NCBI GenBank assembly: GCA_018060305.1
Contig: JAGOWF010000147.1
Span: 1-7,031 of the forward strand
Direction of reading: 5' to 3'
DNA: 7,031 nucleotides
Source: Pyrinomonadaceae bacterium
Lineage (GTDB): Bacteria > Acidobacteriota > Blastocatellia > Pyrinomonadales > Pyrinomonadaceae
The notes under the pieces are model-generated. The model was not told where the DNA came from. It ran no database searches and saw nothing but the letters and a program-made list of their open reading frames with translations. Below are positions 1 through 6,544 of the stretch, piece by piece (position 1 is the first letter of the stretch; the number at the start of each line of letters is the position of its first letter). The position numbers and the translations under genes are program-made.

Positions 1-2655
1 GTTTGCACTCTGAACTTCAAACAGTTCGGCGACCTTTGGATAGCCATGCTTGGCAGACGCCATAGCTTTGACGACATTGCCGGCGTATTGCGGATGGTTG
101 TCGCCGTAGTAAGAGATAAATTTACCGTCGTGCTCGTAGCTCGTGAAGAAGCCCGTTTCGCCTTTCTCCGCGGGCACTGCATGAAACTTACCGTCACTGT
201 TCTTTGTTAGACGATACGGCTGGAAGAATTGTCGCCACTCGTCCATTTGGAATGTGCCCGGCTTTTCCTTTTCGTAGATCACGTTTGGTGAGGTCCCGGC
301 GGCGACGCAGACCGTTCGTGCCGGAAATTCGTGTATCTCGCCTGTTTTCTCAAACTTACCGGTTTCCGCGACATAGTCGAGCCGCTCGAACTTTAGCGCT
401 TTCACCGCGTTAAATTCATCGGGCACGGCCTCGGTCGGTGACATGCATTCGACGAAATCAATGCCTTCCTCGAGGGCCTTTTGGACCTCTTCGTGATTCA
501 GGCGATACGCGGGCGAATCCTGCAGGCGTTTGCGATAGATCAGCGAAACGCCGCCCCAACCCCGAACGAGCGAAACGAGGTCAGGTTCCTCACCGGCGGC
601 GGCGGCGCGTGCCCGCTCGTCTCGGATCGCGCGCGCATGATCAAGGAACTCGGGCAGCACGATCAACTCCTCCGGGTCAAAGGACTTAAGGACGTGCTCT
701 TCGCCAAATTCCTCGATGACCTGCTCGTATTTGTGCAGCATCTTCTCGACCTGCACCGGATAATATGCAAAAAGCTCTGTCGCCGTATCAATGCCGGTCA
801 GCCCGCCGCCGATGACGACAGCAGGGAGGCGAACCTGTAGGTTCGAGAGCGTATCTTTCTTAAACGCACCAGTTAGCTGTAACGCCATCAGGAAATCGGA
901 TGCCTGGCGAATACCTCGAATGAGATTGTTCTTCATCGGCACGATCGTCGGCCGGCCGGCACCAGTCGCGATCGCGATGTGATCAAATCCGAACTCCCAA
1001 GCGTCTTCGATCGTCACTGTTCCGCCAAATCGCACGCCGCCGTACGCCCGAAACCGTCTGCGCCGTGACAGCATTAACTGCACCATTGTGAGAAAATTCT
1101 TGTCCCAGCGGACCGTAATTCCGTACTCAGAAACGCCGCCAAAGCCCGAGAGTATGCGCTCGTCCAGTTCTTCGGTGATATCAGAAATTTGTCGAACCGG
1201 TTTGGGTGTTTCACGGCCGAGCTTTCCAGTCCATACTGAGGGGAGCGGCTCGATCTTTAGGCCATCGATGCCGATCACGCCAAACCCTTCGTTGAGCAGG
1301 TAATGAGCGAGCGTGTAGCCCGCGGGGCCGAGCCCGACGACCATGACGTTCTTGCCGTTGTATGGCAACTGAAAGGGCCGCTTTGCGTTAAGCGGATTCC
1401 ACCGCGTGAGCAGGCTATAGATCTCAAAACCATAGGGCAGGTCGAGCACGTCTGTCAGGGCCGATGTCTCTGCGAGCGGTATGTTTACAGGCTCCTGCTT
1501 TTGAAAGATACAGCCCTTCATACAATCGTTGCAGATGCGATGGCCGGTGCCGGCACACATCGGATTGTCGATCGTTACGAGAGCGAGCGCGCCGATGGCG
1601 TCTCCCTGTTTTTTGAGCAGGTGCATCTCAGAGATGCGTTCGTCCAGCGGGCAGCCGTCGGACTTGATGCCCAGCGGATTACGATGAACGGAGCCGTCTT
1701 TTTCGTGAAGGCCCGTCCGGCACGCGTCCTTTTCGCGCTCGTGGCAGATCATGCAGTAATCGATCTCGTAGAGCGAATCGCGCATCGTGCCCCGATCATC
1801 TGTCAGCTTGAATCCGTCGCGGCGGCGCAGTTCCTCATCGCGGCCGCGCATAATGCCGTGCAGCTTTGGCTCGGGATGGATGAGGTGGACGAGGTTCATG
1901 TAATCAAGCGCGTGAGGCACCTTGAAGGAATGCCATCGCTTTGACTTATTGTGAAATGCGGTCGCGGCCCATGCTTCAGCCAGGTGAAGAGCGGCGGTGA
2001 TCGTCAACAAGTCACCCGTCGCGTCGCCCTTGAGCACGTATTCTGAGAAGACCTTGCCGAAAGCCGAATCCTTAAGTTTCTCATACGCTTTCGATACGCT
2101 CTCGACCGTTTCCTCGGTCGATCGGGAGATCTCATCGTTCTTTTCGATATCTGTTTCTGCATCGAGCAGGGAACACGTCATCGTTGCGACTGACAATTCC
2201 TCGTCAAACCGCAGCGTGTCGCTGAAGGCCGCGTTCCTCAGGTCGGTTAAGGCGCGCCACAATTCGGCCTCATTGAGTTCCTCCACGAGTTCAGCCGTAA
2301 ATTTTTTCGCTGCACGCCGCTGAACAAAGAACTTATACCGCCAGACAGCATTCTGGACGGTTATGTCTTTCGAAAGATCGGCACGTTCATTTGTTATCCC
2401 AAACAAACAGGCAACAAAGCTCGACAAGTGCGGGGCCGCATCGGTCAATATTTTGGATTCGACACGGCGTTCGAGGCCCTCACCGCCCGCGGCGATGTAT
2501 TTTCTGAGAGCGTCCGCCAGCAGCGGTTCCTGCTTCTCGACCTCATCGTAAAATCGTTCGGCCAAGTCCCTGAGCCGCACGGCGTCGAATAGATCGGAGT
2601 AGTCAAAGCCGTCTATTCCCAGCTCAAGCGGTTCGTTTGCGGAATGTTCCTTCAT
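1..2655 (-). CDS. Large GltD-like FAD/[4Fe-4S] pyridine-nucleotide oxidoreductase, C-terminus cut off by window edge
   Basis: The minus strand is open for 885 codons from ATG at 2655 to base 1 with no stop, so the protein continues past the left edge. The start is fixed by an in-frame TAG four codons upstream and an AGGA seven bases before the ATG; a GTG directly upstream (2656-2658) is an alternative. Residues 1-295 are charged and probably helical, and I do not recognise them. Eight cysteines follow (301, 304, 312, 335, 367, 375, 378, 382), enough for two [4Fe-4S] clusters as in the N-terminal domain of glutamate synthase small subunit and dihydropyrimidine dehydrogenase. Next come a FAD-binding GLGPAG (441-446), an IAIATGAG strand-turn (near 564), a second dinucleotide motif GGGLTG (616-621), a YRKR segment (near 707) like the NADPH-side GltD motif, and a C-terminal YYGDN...AGNVVKA FAD motif near 850-870. 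It probably passes electrons between NAD(P)H and an unknown partner. It stands alone behind its own promoter, and its substrate cannot be told from the sequence. Family call is firm, function is not. Confidence 0.88.
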   Translation of the reverse strand, partial: MKEHSANEPLELGIDGFDYSDLFDAVRLRDLAERFYDEVEKQEPLLADALRKYIAAGGEGLERRVESKILTDAAPHLSSFVACLFGITNERADLSKDITVQNAVWRYKFFVQRRAAKKFTAELVEELNEAELWRALTDLRNAAFSDTLRFDEELSVATMTCSLLDAETDIEKNDEISRSTEETVESVSKAYEKLKDSAFGKVFSEYVLKGDATGDLLTITAALHLAEAWAATAFHNKSKRWHSFKVPHALDYMNLVHLIHPEPKLHGIMRGRDEELRRRDGFKLTDDRGTMRDSLYEIDYCMICHEREKDACRTGLHEKDGSVHRNPLGIKSDGCPLDERISEMHLLKKQGDAIGALALVTIDNPMCAGTGHRICNDCMKGCIFQKQEPVNIPLAETSALTDVLDLPYGFEIYSLLTRWNPLNAKRPFQLPYNGKNVMVVGLGPAGYTLAHYLLNEGFGVIGIDGLKIEPLPSVWTGKLGRETPKPVRQISDITEELDERILSGFGGVSEYGITVRWDKNFLTMVQLMLSRRRRFRAYGGVRFGGTVTIEDAWEFGFDHIAIATGAGRPTIVPMKNNLIRGIRQASDFLMALQLTGAFKKDTLSNLQVRLPAVVIGGGLTGIDTATELFAYYPVQVEKMLHKYEQVIEEFGEEHVLKSFDPEELIVLPEFLDHARAIRDERARAAAAGEEPDLVSLVRGWGGVSLIYRKRLQDSPAYRLNHEEVQKALEEGIDFVECMSPTEAVPDEFNAVKALKFERLDYVAETGKFEKTGEIHEFPARTVCVAAGTSPNVIYEKEKPGTFQMDEWRQFFQPYRLTKNSDGKFHAVPAEKGETGFFTSYEHDGKFISYYGDNHPQYAGNVVKAMASAKHGYPKVAELFEVQSAN

Positions 2656-2662
2656 CACGTCG

Positions 2663-2666
2663 TCCT
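2663..2666 (-). promoter_or_regulatory. Ribosome binding site of the oxidoreductase gene
   Basis: AGGA on the minus strand lies seven bases upstream of ATG 2655. This supports ATG 2655 over the adjacent GTG at 2658, for which the spacing would be only four bases. Confidence 0.6.
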
Positions 2667-2667
2667 A

Positions 2668-2692
2668 TGCTCAGATCTTGCGCACTTGAGCA
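2668..2692. repeat. Short inverted repeat TGCTCA-N13-TGAGCA in the oxidoreductase leader
   Basis: Six-base perfect arms (2668-2673 and 2687-2692) flank a 13-base centre that contains TGCGCA. The element falls between the predicted transcription start of the oxidoreductase gene (near 2693) and its ribosome binding site. It could be an operator just downstream of the promoter or a 5'-end hairpin. The arms are short, so chance is possible. Confidence 0.35.
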
Positions 2693-2699
2693 AACTTCA

Positions 2700-2728
2700 A
2701 CTATACACCCGTGCCTGCGGGCTAACAA
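2700..2728 (-). promoter_or_regulatory. Probable sigma70-type promoter of the oxidoreductase gene
   Basis: On the minus strand, TTGTTA (2728-2723, four of six matches to TTGACA) is followed after exactly 17 bases by TATAGT (2705-2700, five of six matches to TATAAT). Transcription would start near 2693, giving a leader of about 38 bases that carries the AGGA site. Found by eye from the consensus only. Confidence 0.55.
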
Positions 2729-2772
2729 CACCACTTGGGGCGGGCACTTTTTCTGAAAACTCCGCGAAATTG

Positions 2773-2781
2773 TGGTATAAA
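2773..2781 (+). promoter_or_regulatory. Probable extended -10 promoter of the Wzz/BY-kinase gene
   Basis: TGGTATAAA matches the extended -10 form TGnTATAAT, with no good -35 element at the usual distance, as is common for extended -10 promoters. A start near 2788 leaves a leader of about 34 bases before ATG 2822. This argues against a TTG start at 2735, because the promoter would then sit inside the gene. Confidence 0.5.
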
Positions 2782-2821
2782 ACAGGTTTACGCGCCGTTT
2801 TGGGGTTGGTTTTATAGCAGT

Positions 2822-5329
2822 ATGGAAAATGATCAGCGGTTGACGCCGTTGCCGCTAACACAGGACCTGCAGCACACGCAGGGTGACTACATCGGCTATT
2901 CGAGCTCTTATGAAGATTCGCTCGAGGGCAAGCGTTCGCTTAGGCAGTATTTCAACATCGTCTACAAGCGGCTGCCGATAATTCTCGCGATAGCGCTGAT
3001 AACGACGGCCGCCGCCGCACTCTATTCTTACCGTCAGCCATCGATCTATCAGGCTCAAGCGAGCATGATCATCGAGCCGCGTAAGCCTGAGGTAACCCGC
3101 AAAGACGCCATCAATATCAACTTCGGCGACGATACGAAGTACTACAATACTCAACTCCAACTGCTGCAGAATCAGGATCTGATGAAGCGCGTCGTTGTCG
3201 CGCTCAACCTGCACCGCGAGCCAAACCTCTTTGACGGCCAGGGCCGAGGCTTACTGGGCGGCCTTAGATCATTGTTTTCGGGCGGCGAGAAGCCGTCCAC
3301 AGGCGAAAACTCACTGCCGGTCGTCAGCGAAAGCTCAATCGAATCTGGCACGAAGCAGGAGGTCCAATTGTCGCCTGAGGAAAACGCTCGGGCGGAGACC
3401 TATGCAGCGATCTTGGCCGGCGGGCTGAATGTCCAACAGGTCGAGCGGACGAACATCGTAAACATCACGCTGCAGAGCACCAATCCGGCGCTTGCCGCTA
3501 AGGTCGCGGACAAGGTCGCTGACCTCTTTAAGGAAGAAGACGCAGAACGCGAAACCGCCGGGGCACAAAAGGCCTTCGAGGACCTGCGGCAATCGATTGA
3601 GGATCTCAAGGCGACGATCATCCAACAGGAGAACGATTTTATCGCCGAGATGCGCGTTAGCAATCTGCCGCTGATGGAGAAGGGCACTGAGGTGCGTGCC
3701 GGCAATCTCGAGGGGCTGCTGACACAATGGCGCGAGGCGCAGAATGAAACAAGCCGCATACAGGCGACCTACAACGCGGCGCTCGCGGCTAGCGGCAAGG
3801 GTGACATCCTCTCAGTCGTCGGCGATAACAAGGCGATCCAGGATGCTCGCAGCCAAAACCTCAAACGCAAGGCCGATCTCGAAAAACGTATCGAAGACAT
3901 CGACGGCAAGATCAACACGGCCCGCCAAGAGCGTGAAGCGTTACTTGTGCGTTATATGCCGGCGCACAAGCCGGTTCTGGAAAAGGACGCTCAGATCCGT
4001 GAACTGGAAGGGCAAAGAGAGAACATCCAGCGCGAGGTCAGCGAAAAGATCCGGACCGAGGGGCAACGGCTCGAAAAAGACGCTGAGCGCGAGGTCATGG
4101 CCAGCCTGCGGGCAAGTCTCGGTGCCGCCCAGCAACGTGAAGGCCGTGCTCGCGCCATGTTTGACCAGGCCGCCTCACAAGCCAACGTCGAGGGCCAGGC
4201 CGAGACAAAGCTAACAGGTCTCAAGCGCGAGATCGAATCGAATCGCAGCCTGCTCGACACCTATGTGCAGCGGCAAAAGGAACAGGAACTCGCCCTGACG
4301 AGCCAGAGGCCGGACAATATTAAGATCCAGAATCACGCGATCACGCCGACGTCCCCGATCGGGCCGCAGCGGACGCGAAATATCCTTGTCGCGTTCTTCC
4401 TGAGCCTTGCGGCGGGCATCGGCCTCGCGTTCCTCCTTGATTACCTCGACGATTCGGTCCGAACGTCAGACGATATCAGCCGGCATCTGGGGCTGCCGAC
4501 GCTGGCGTTGATACCGCATCATCTGCAGGGTGAGAAGAAGAAGATGCTGCCGGCCAAGGCCACTGCAAATGGCTTTCAACAGGCGGCCCTGATTACGCTC
4601 GAGGAGCGTAATTCGCCGATGGCCGAGGCATACCGGCATCTGCGAACGAGCCTGCTCTTTTCATCGGCTGGCAAACCGCCGCAGACGATTCTCGTGACAT
4701 CGTCGCAGCCTTCAGAGGGCAAGACGACAACTGCGATCAATACAGCGATCACGCTGGCACAATCCGATGCGGATGTCATCATTATCGACTGCGACCTTAG
4801 GCGGCCGAGGCTGCACAGCCATTTTGGCTTGGAGAATTCGCGCGGGCTGACCAACTATCTCTCAGGCGATAAGGACACAATGGGGCTGATCCGCACCTTT
4901 GACGAGTTGCCGCGGCTTAAGATGATCACCAGCGGCCCGATCCCGCCGAATCCGGCGGAGCTCCTCTCGTCAAACGAGATGCGCAATCTGCTGCAGTTTC
5001 TCTCAGGCAAATTTAAGCACGTTATCATCGATTCGCCGCCTGCGATCTCGTTTACCGATGCGGCGATCCTGTCGACACTTGTTGACGGCGTCGTGTTGGT
5101 CGCGATGGCCAATAAGAGCTCGATACATCTGATGCGCCAATTCAAACAGCGCATTCATTCTATCGGCGCACGGATCTACGGCGTCGTGCTGAACGGTATC
5201 AAATCTGGTTCGACAGAGTACTACTATTATGGCTCGGGCTATTACAAGTATTATCACCGGGCCCATGACGACGAATCGACGCCGCTGCTTGAGGATGTTG
5301 AAGAAAGCCCGGACCGGCAGGAAGTTTAG
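2822..5329 (+). CDS. Polysaccharide co-polymerase / BY-type tyrosine kinase (Wzc/GumC-like), 835 aa
   Basis: This is an inner-membrane protein for assembly and export of capsule or exopolysaccharide: the periplasmic part controls chain handling and the cytoplasmic kinase autophosphorylates its tyrosine tail. The order is typical and complete. A cytoplasmic N-tail leads to TM1 (about 51-70) and a Wzz domain (about 70-220). A long charged coiled coil runs to about 440, followed by a GNVR-type segment (about 460-495), a proline motif TSPIGPQR before TM2 (519-541), then the kinase domain. The kinase has the oligomerisation motif ExxRxxR (E602, R605, R608), Walker A SSQPSEGKTT (627-636, K634), Walker A' IIIDCDLRRP (653-662) and Walker B HVIIDSPP (D737). 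Eight tyrosines lie between 800 and 811. ATG 2822 is preferred over an in-frame TTG at 2735, which would add 29 non-conserved residues and overlap the promoter; no strong Shine-Dalgarno is seen. No phosphatase, Wza or glycosyltransferase gene is adjacent, so its partners must lie elsewhere. Confidence 0.93.
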   Translation: MENDQRLTPLPLTQDLQHTQGDYIGYSSSYEDSLEGKRSLRQYFNIVYKRLPIILAIALITTAAAALYSYRQPSIYQAQASMIIEPRKPEVTRKDAININFGDDTKYYNTQLQLLQNQDLMKRVVVALNLHREPNLFDGQGRGLLGGLRSLFSGGEKPSTGENSLPVVSESSIESGTKQEVQLSPEENARAETYAAILAGGLNVQQVERTNIVNITLQSTNPALAAKVADKVADLFKEEDAERETAGAQKAFEDLRQSIEDLKATIIQQENDFIAEMRVSNLPLMEKGTEVRAGNLEGLLTQWREAQNETSRIQATYNAALAASGKGDILSVVGDNKAIQDARSQNLKRKADLEKRIEDIDGKINTARQEREALLVRYMPAHKPVLEKDAQIRELEGQRENIQREVSEKIRTEGQRLEKDAEREVMASLRASLGAAQQREGRARAMFDQAASQANVEGQAETKLTGLKREIESNRSLLDTYVQRQKEQELALTSQRPDNIKIQNHAITPTSPIGPQRTRNILVAFFLSLAAGIGLAFLLDYLDDSVRTSDDISRHLGLPTLALIPHHLQGEKKKMLPAKATANGFQQAALITLEERNSPMAEAYRHLRTSLLFSSAGKPPQTILVTSSQPSEGKTTTAINTAITLAQSDADVIIIDCDLRRPRLHSHFGLENSRGLTNYLSGDKDTMGLIRTFDELPRLKMITSGPIPPNPAELLSSNEMRNLLQFLSGKFKHVIIDSPPAISFTDAAILSTLVDGVVLVAMANKSSIHLMRQFKQRIHSIGARIYGVVLNGIKSGSTEYYYYGSGYYKYYHRAHDDESTPLLEDVEESPDRQEV

Positions 5330-5339
5330 GACATTTTGA

Positions 5340-5421
5340 CCGCGGATTTATGCAGATAAACGCGGATAAGAAGGCGTTCTTTTGATCTACCCTTATCCGC
5401 GTTTATCTGTGTAATCCGCGG
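5340..5421. repeat. Long imperfect palindrome made of GCGGATAAAC-like 10-bp units, between convergent genes
   Basis: The left arm is 5340-5370 and the right arm 5392-5421, with a 21-base loop. The inner 18 bases pair perfectly (5353-5370 with 5392-5409), then comes an internal bulge (TATG against TGT), then 9 more perfect pairs (5340-5348 with 5413-5421). Each arm is itself a threefold run of a 10-base unit: GCGGATTTAT, GCAGATAAAC, GCGGATAAG. It fills almost the whole gap between the convergent kinase and zinc-ribbon genes, starting 11 bases after one stop codon and touching the other. There is no clear T-run after either arm, so it is not a textbook terminator, though such a stem would probably stall or protect both transcripts. 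It resembles dispersed palindromic repeat families of bacterial genomes; copy number cannot be seen here. Confidence 0.9.
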
Positions 5422-6048
5422 CTAAAAATCGTCCGGGCGACGCATCTCCGACAATAACTGATCTGCGTGATCACGAGGGCTGTTGATGTTCTTGAGCACC
5501 AGCTTGCCGCCGTCTTCAGAAGCGTTATCTATCATTACATCGCCTATTCCTAACAATCGCTGCGTCACCGTAGCTACGACGGTAACATCCTGAATCCGCC
5601 TTAATGGGACTCGGCGCGTCGTCCGTGAGATAAACCCCTCGTCGATCTCAAGCGTCGATCCGGTCAGCGTGTATCGAACGAGTTTTTGCTTGACGTGATA
5701 AAACGCCGGAATCAGAAACAATCCCAGCCCCAGAATGATCGCGAGCCATACCGGCACTATTGCGGCCGCAAACGCGCTTGCCAACGCTACAAAAAACAGC
5801 GCCCCGATCGCCGCAGCAACATAACCCGCCTTGACAAAAAGCAGCGTCGGCGTGATCGAAAAGATCGCCTCTTCATCCGAGCTCGCATCCTTACCAACGA
5901 GGGGTGTCGGTGCCTCGCCGACGGAGTGGTTCTCTACGGCGTCACCACGAACCGCAACGCGCGTTTCCTCTTCCGCGAGCGCCTCTCCGCACTTGCGGCA
6001 GAAGGCCGCCGTATCCTTATTCCCGGCACCGCACTTTGTGCAAAACAT
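5422..6048 (-). CDS. Zinc-ribbon, two-TM, bacterial PH-domain (bPH2/YdbS-like) membrane protein, 208 aa
   Basis: An N-terminal zinc ribbon has two CxxC pairs (C3, C6, C17, C20) in the form MFCTKCG...FCRKCG. An acidic, probably disordered linker (21-60) follows, then two adjacent hydrophobic segments (about 71-95 and 96-118) forming a membrane hairpin. The cytoplasmic C-terminal domain (about 125-200) has the bPH2 (former DUF304) pattern: YTLTGSTLEIDEGFISR, then RVPLRRIQDVTV and QRLLGIGDV. Proteins of this build are widespread but of undefined function; roles in envelope or secretion assemblies are usually proposed. ATG 6048 gives the usual zinc-ribbon N-terminus but has no Shine-Dalgarno. A CATAAT box only seven bases upstream suggests a leaderless mRNA. 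It lies downstream of the cold-shock gene on the same strand, separated by 88 bases that hold a hairpin terminator, so read-through is also possible. Confidence 0.85.
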   Translation of the reverse strand: MFCTKCGAGNKDTAAFCRKCGEALAEEETRVAVRGDAVENHSVGEAPTPLVGKDASSDEEAIFSITPTLLFVKAGYVAAAIGALFFVALASAFAAAIVPVWLAIILGLGLFLIPAFYHVKQKLVRYTLTGSTLEIDEGFISRTTRRVPLRRIQDVTVVATVTQRLLGIGDVMIDNASEDGGKLVLKNINSPRDHADQLLSEMRRPDDF

Positions 6049-6055
6049 ACAAGGA

Positions 6056-6061
6056 ATTATG
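6056..6061 (-). promoter_or_regulatory. Possible -10 box for leaderless transcription of the zinc-ribbon/PH gene
   Basis: CATAAT on the minus strand matches TATAAT at five of six positions and ends seven bases before ATG 6048, so transcription would begin at or next to the start codon. No Shine-Dalgarno exists in between. The -35 position reads TTTCCT or TTCCTT, a poor match, which lowers confidence. Confidence 0.35.
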
Positions 6062-6081
6062 CGGTCTTTGCAGGAATAAGG

Positions 6082-6114
6082 AAAGCTGCCTCGGCCCTCG
6101 ACCTCGGCAGCTTT
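6082..6114 (-). terminator. Hairpin terminator of the cold-shock gene
   Basis: AAAGCTGCC (6082-6090) and GGCAGCTTT (6106-6114) form a perfect 9-bp stem around a 15-base loop, 22 bases beyond the csp stop codon. On the minus strand the stem ends in TTT and runs into CCTTATTCC, a weak but pyrimidine-rich tail. Position and stem strength favour a Rho-independent terminator, perhaps a leaky one given the short U-run. Confidence 0.65.
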
Positions 6115-6136
6115 GCAAGAACCTTTCTCATGCCGT

Positions 6137-6346
6137 CTAGCTCACCTTTGCGACGTTCTCGGCCTGCGGGCCTTTCGGGCCGTTGGTAACCTCAAACTCG
6201 ACTTCCTGACCCTGGATCAAGGTTTTATAGCCGTCACCCGAAATCGCGCTGTAATGGACAAAAATATCCTGCTCACCGGGCTGCTCAATAAATCCGTAAC
6301 CTTTCGCGTTGTTAAACCACTTGACCTTGCCGACAGTCTTTAACAT
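6137..6346 (-). CDS. csp: CspA-family cold-shock protein, 69 aa
   Basis: This is a single cold-shock domain of standard length, binding single-stranded RNA and DNA in the cytoplasm as an RNA chaperone. It has the conserved opening GKVKWFN (W10, F11), RNP1 as KGYGFIE (15-21), RNP2 as DIFVHYSAI (27-35) and the closing GPQAENV. Tyrosine replaces the more common phenylalanine in both RNP motifs (Y17, Y32), a conservative aromatic change that keeps stacking. The start is set by strong Shine-Dalgarno sequences just upstream. A hairpin terminator follows, and an upstream promoter about 200 bases away implies a long leader, as in cspA-type genes. The sequence does not tell whether this copy is cold-induced or constitutive. 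Confidence 0.97.
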   Translation of the reverse strand: MLKTVGKVKWFNNAKGYGFIEQPGEQDIFVHYSAISGDGYKTLIQGQEVEFEVTNGPKGPQAENVAKVS

Positions 6347-6538
6347 CTCTCCTGAATCCTCCTAAAACTTCCACAAAGATCGCTAACCGCAAGGGCTGCG
6401 AAGCAATATTCCGTATCCGTCCTATGCTGGACGTCCGCGGGACAAAATAAAGGCCTACTAACACAAACGGGTAGCAAACGTAACGATCATCTTAAACCCC
6501 AAGATCTTTGTTTTCCTTATAGTTGTGTTGATAGACGA
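6347..6538 (-). promoter_or_regulatory. Probable long 5' leader of the csp mRNA
   Basis: If transcription starts near 6538, the csp mRNA has a leader of about 190 bases. It holds several small potential stems on the minus strand: ATCTT/AAGAT around a 7-base loop (6489-6505) and CGTCC/GGACG around a 6-base loop (6418-6433). E. coli cspA has a leader of comparable length that refolds with temperature. I found no recognisable match to the E. coli cold box, so regulation by analogy is inference. Confidence 0.4.
6349..6363 (-). promoter_or_regulatory. Tandem Shine-Dalgarno sequences of csp
   Basis: On the minus strand AGGAGGA (6363-6357) lies ten bases before ATG 6346, and a second AGGAG (6353-6349) lies only two bases before it. 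The upstream copy has the more workable spacing. Together they predict very strong or switchable initiation. Confidence 0.7.
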
Positions 6539-6544
6539 ACGCAA

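Noticed and set aside
204..1303. Several plus-strand open frames of 60-120 codons
   Set aside because: All lie opposite the open minus-strand oxidoreductase frame, and their arginine/proline-rich products are typical of shadow frames in GC-rich genes.
1303..1944. A 213-codon open frame on the plus strand inside the oxidoreductase region
   Set aside because: It is antisense to the Fe-S and FAD-motif coding region of a clearly conserved gene, has no recognisable domain, and its protein looks like a complement of the real one.
2661..2670. Ten-base identity CGTCCTATGC shared with 6418-6427, in two different leaders
   Set aside because: In 7 kb about two dozen 10-base matches are expected by chance, and the flanks do not match.
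2735..2821. N-terminal extension of the kinase from a TTG codon
   Set aside because: It would overlap an extended -10 promoter, has no Shine-Dalgarno in a sensible position, and adds residues unlike the start of Wzc/GumC proteins.
3744..4214. A 156-codon plus-strand frame within the kinase coiled-coil region
   Set aside because: It is a frame-shifted reading of the coiled-coil segment, rich in Arg, Ser and Thr, with no domain.
5340..5421. Reading the palindrome as a standard Rho-independent terminator
   Set aside because: Neither strand has a T-run directly after the stem, and the arms are longer and more repetitive than normal terminators; kept as a repeat instead.
5340..5421. Reading the 10-bp units as a CRISPR array
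   Set aside because: The units are far too short, contiguous without spacers, and arranged as inverted arms.
5686..6189. A 167-codon plus-strand frame crossing the zinc-ribbon and csp genes
   Set aside because: It runs antisense through two recognised genes and through the terminator hairpin; its product is arginine-rich with no motif.
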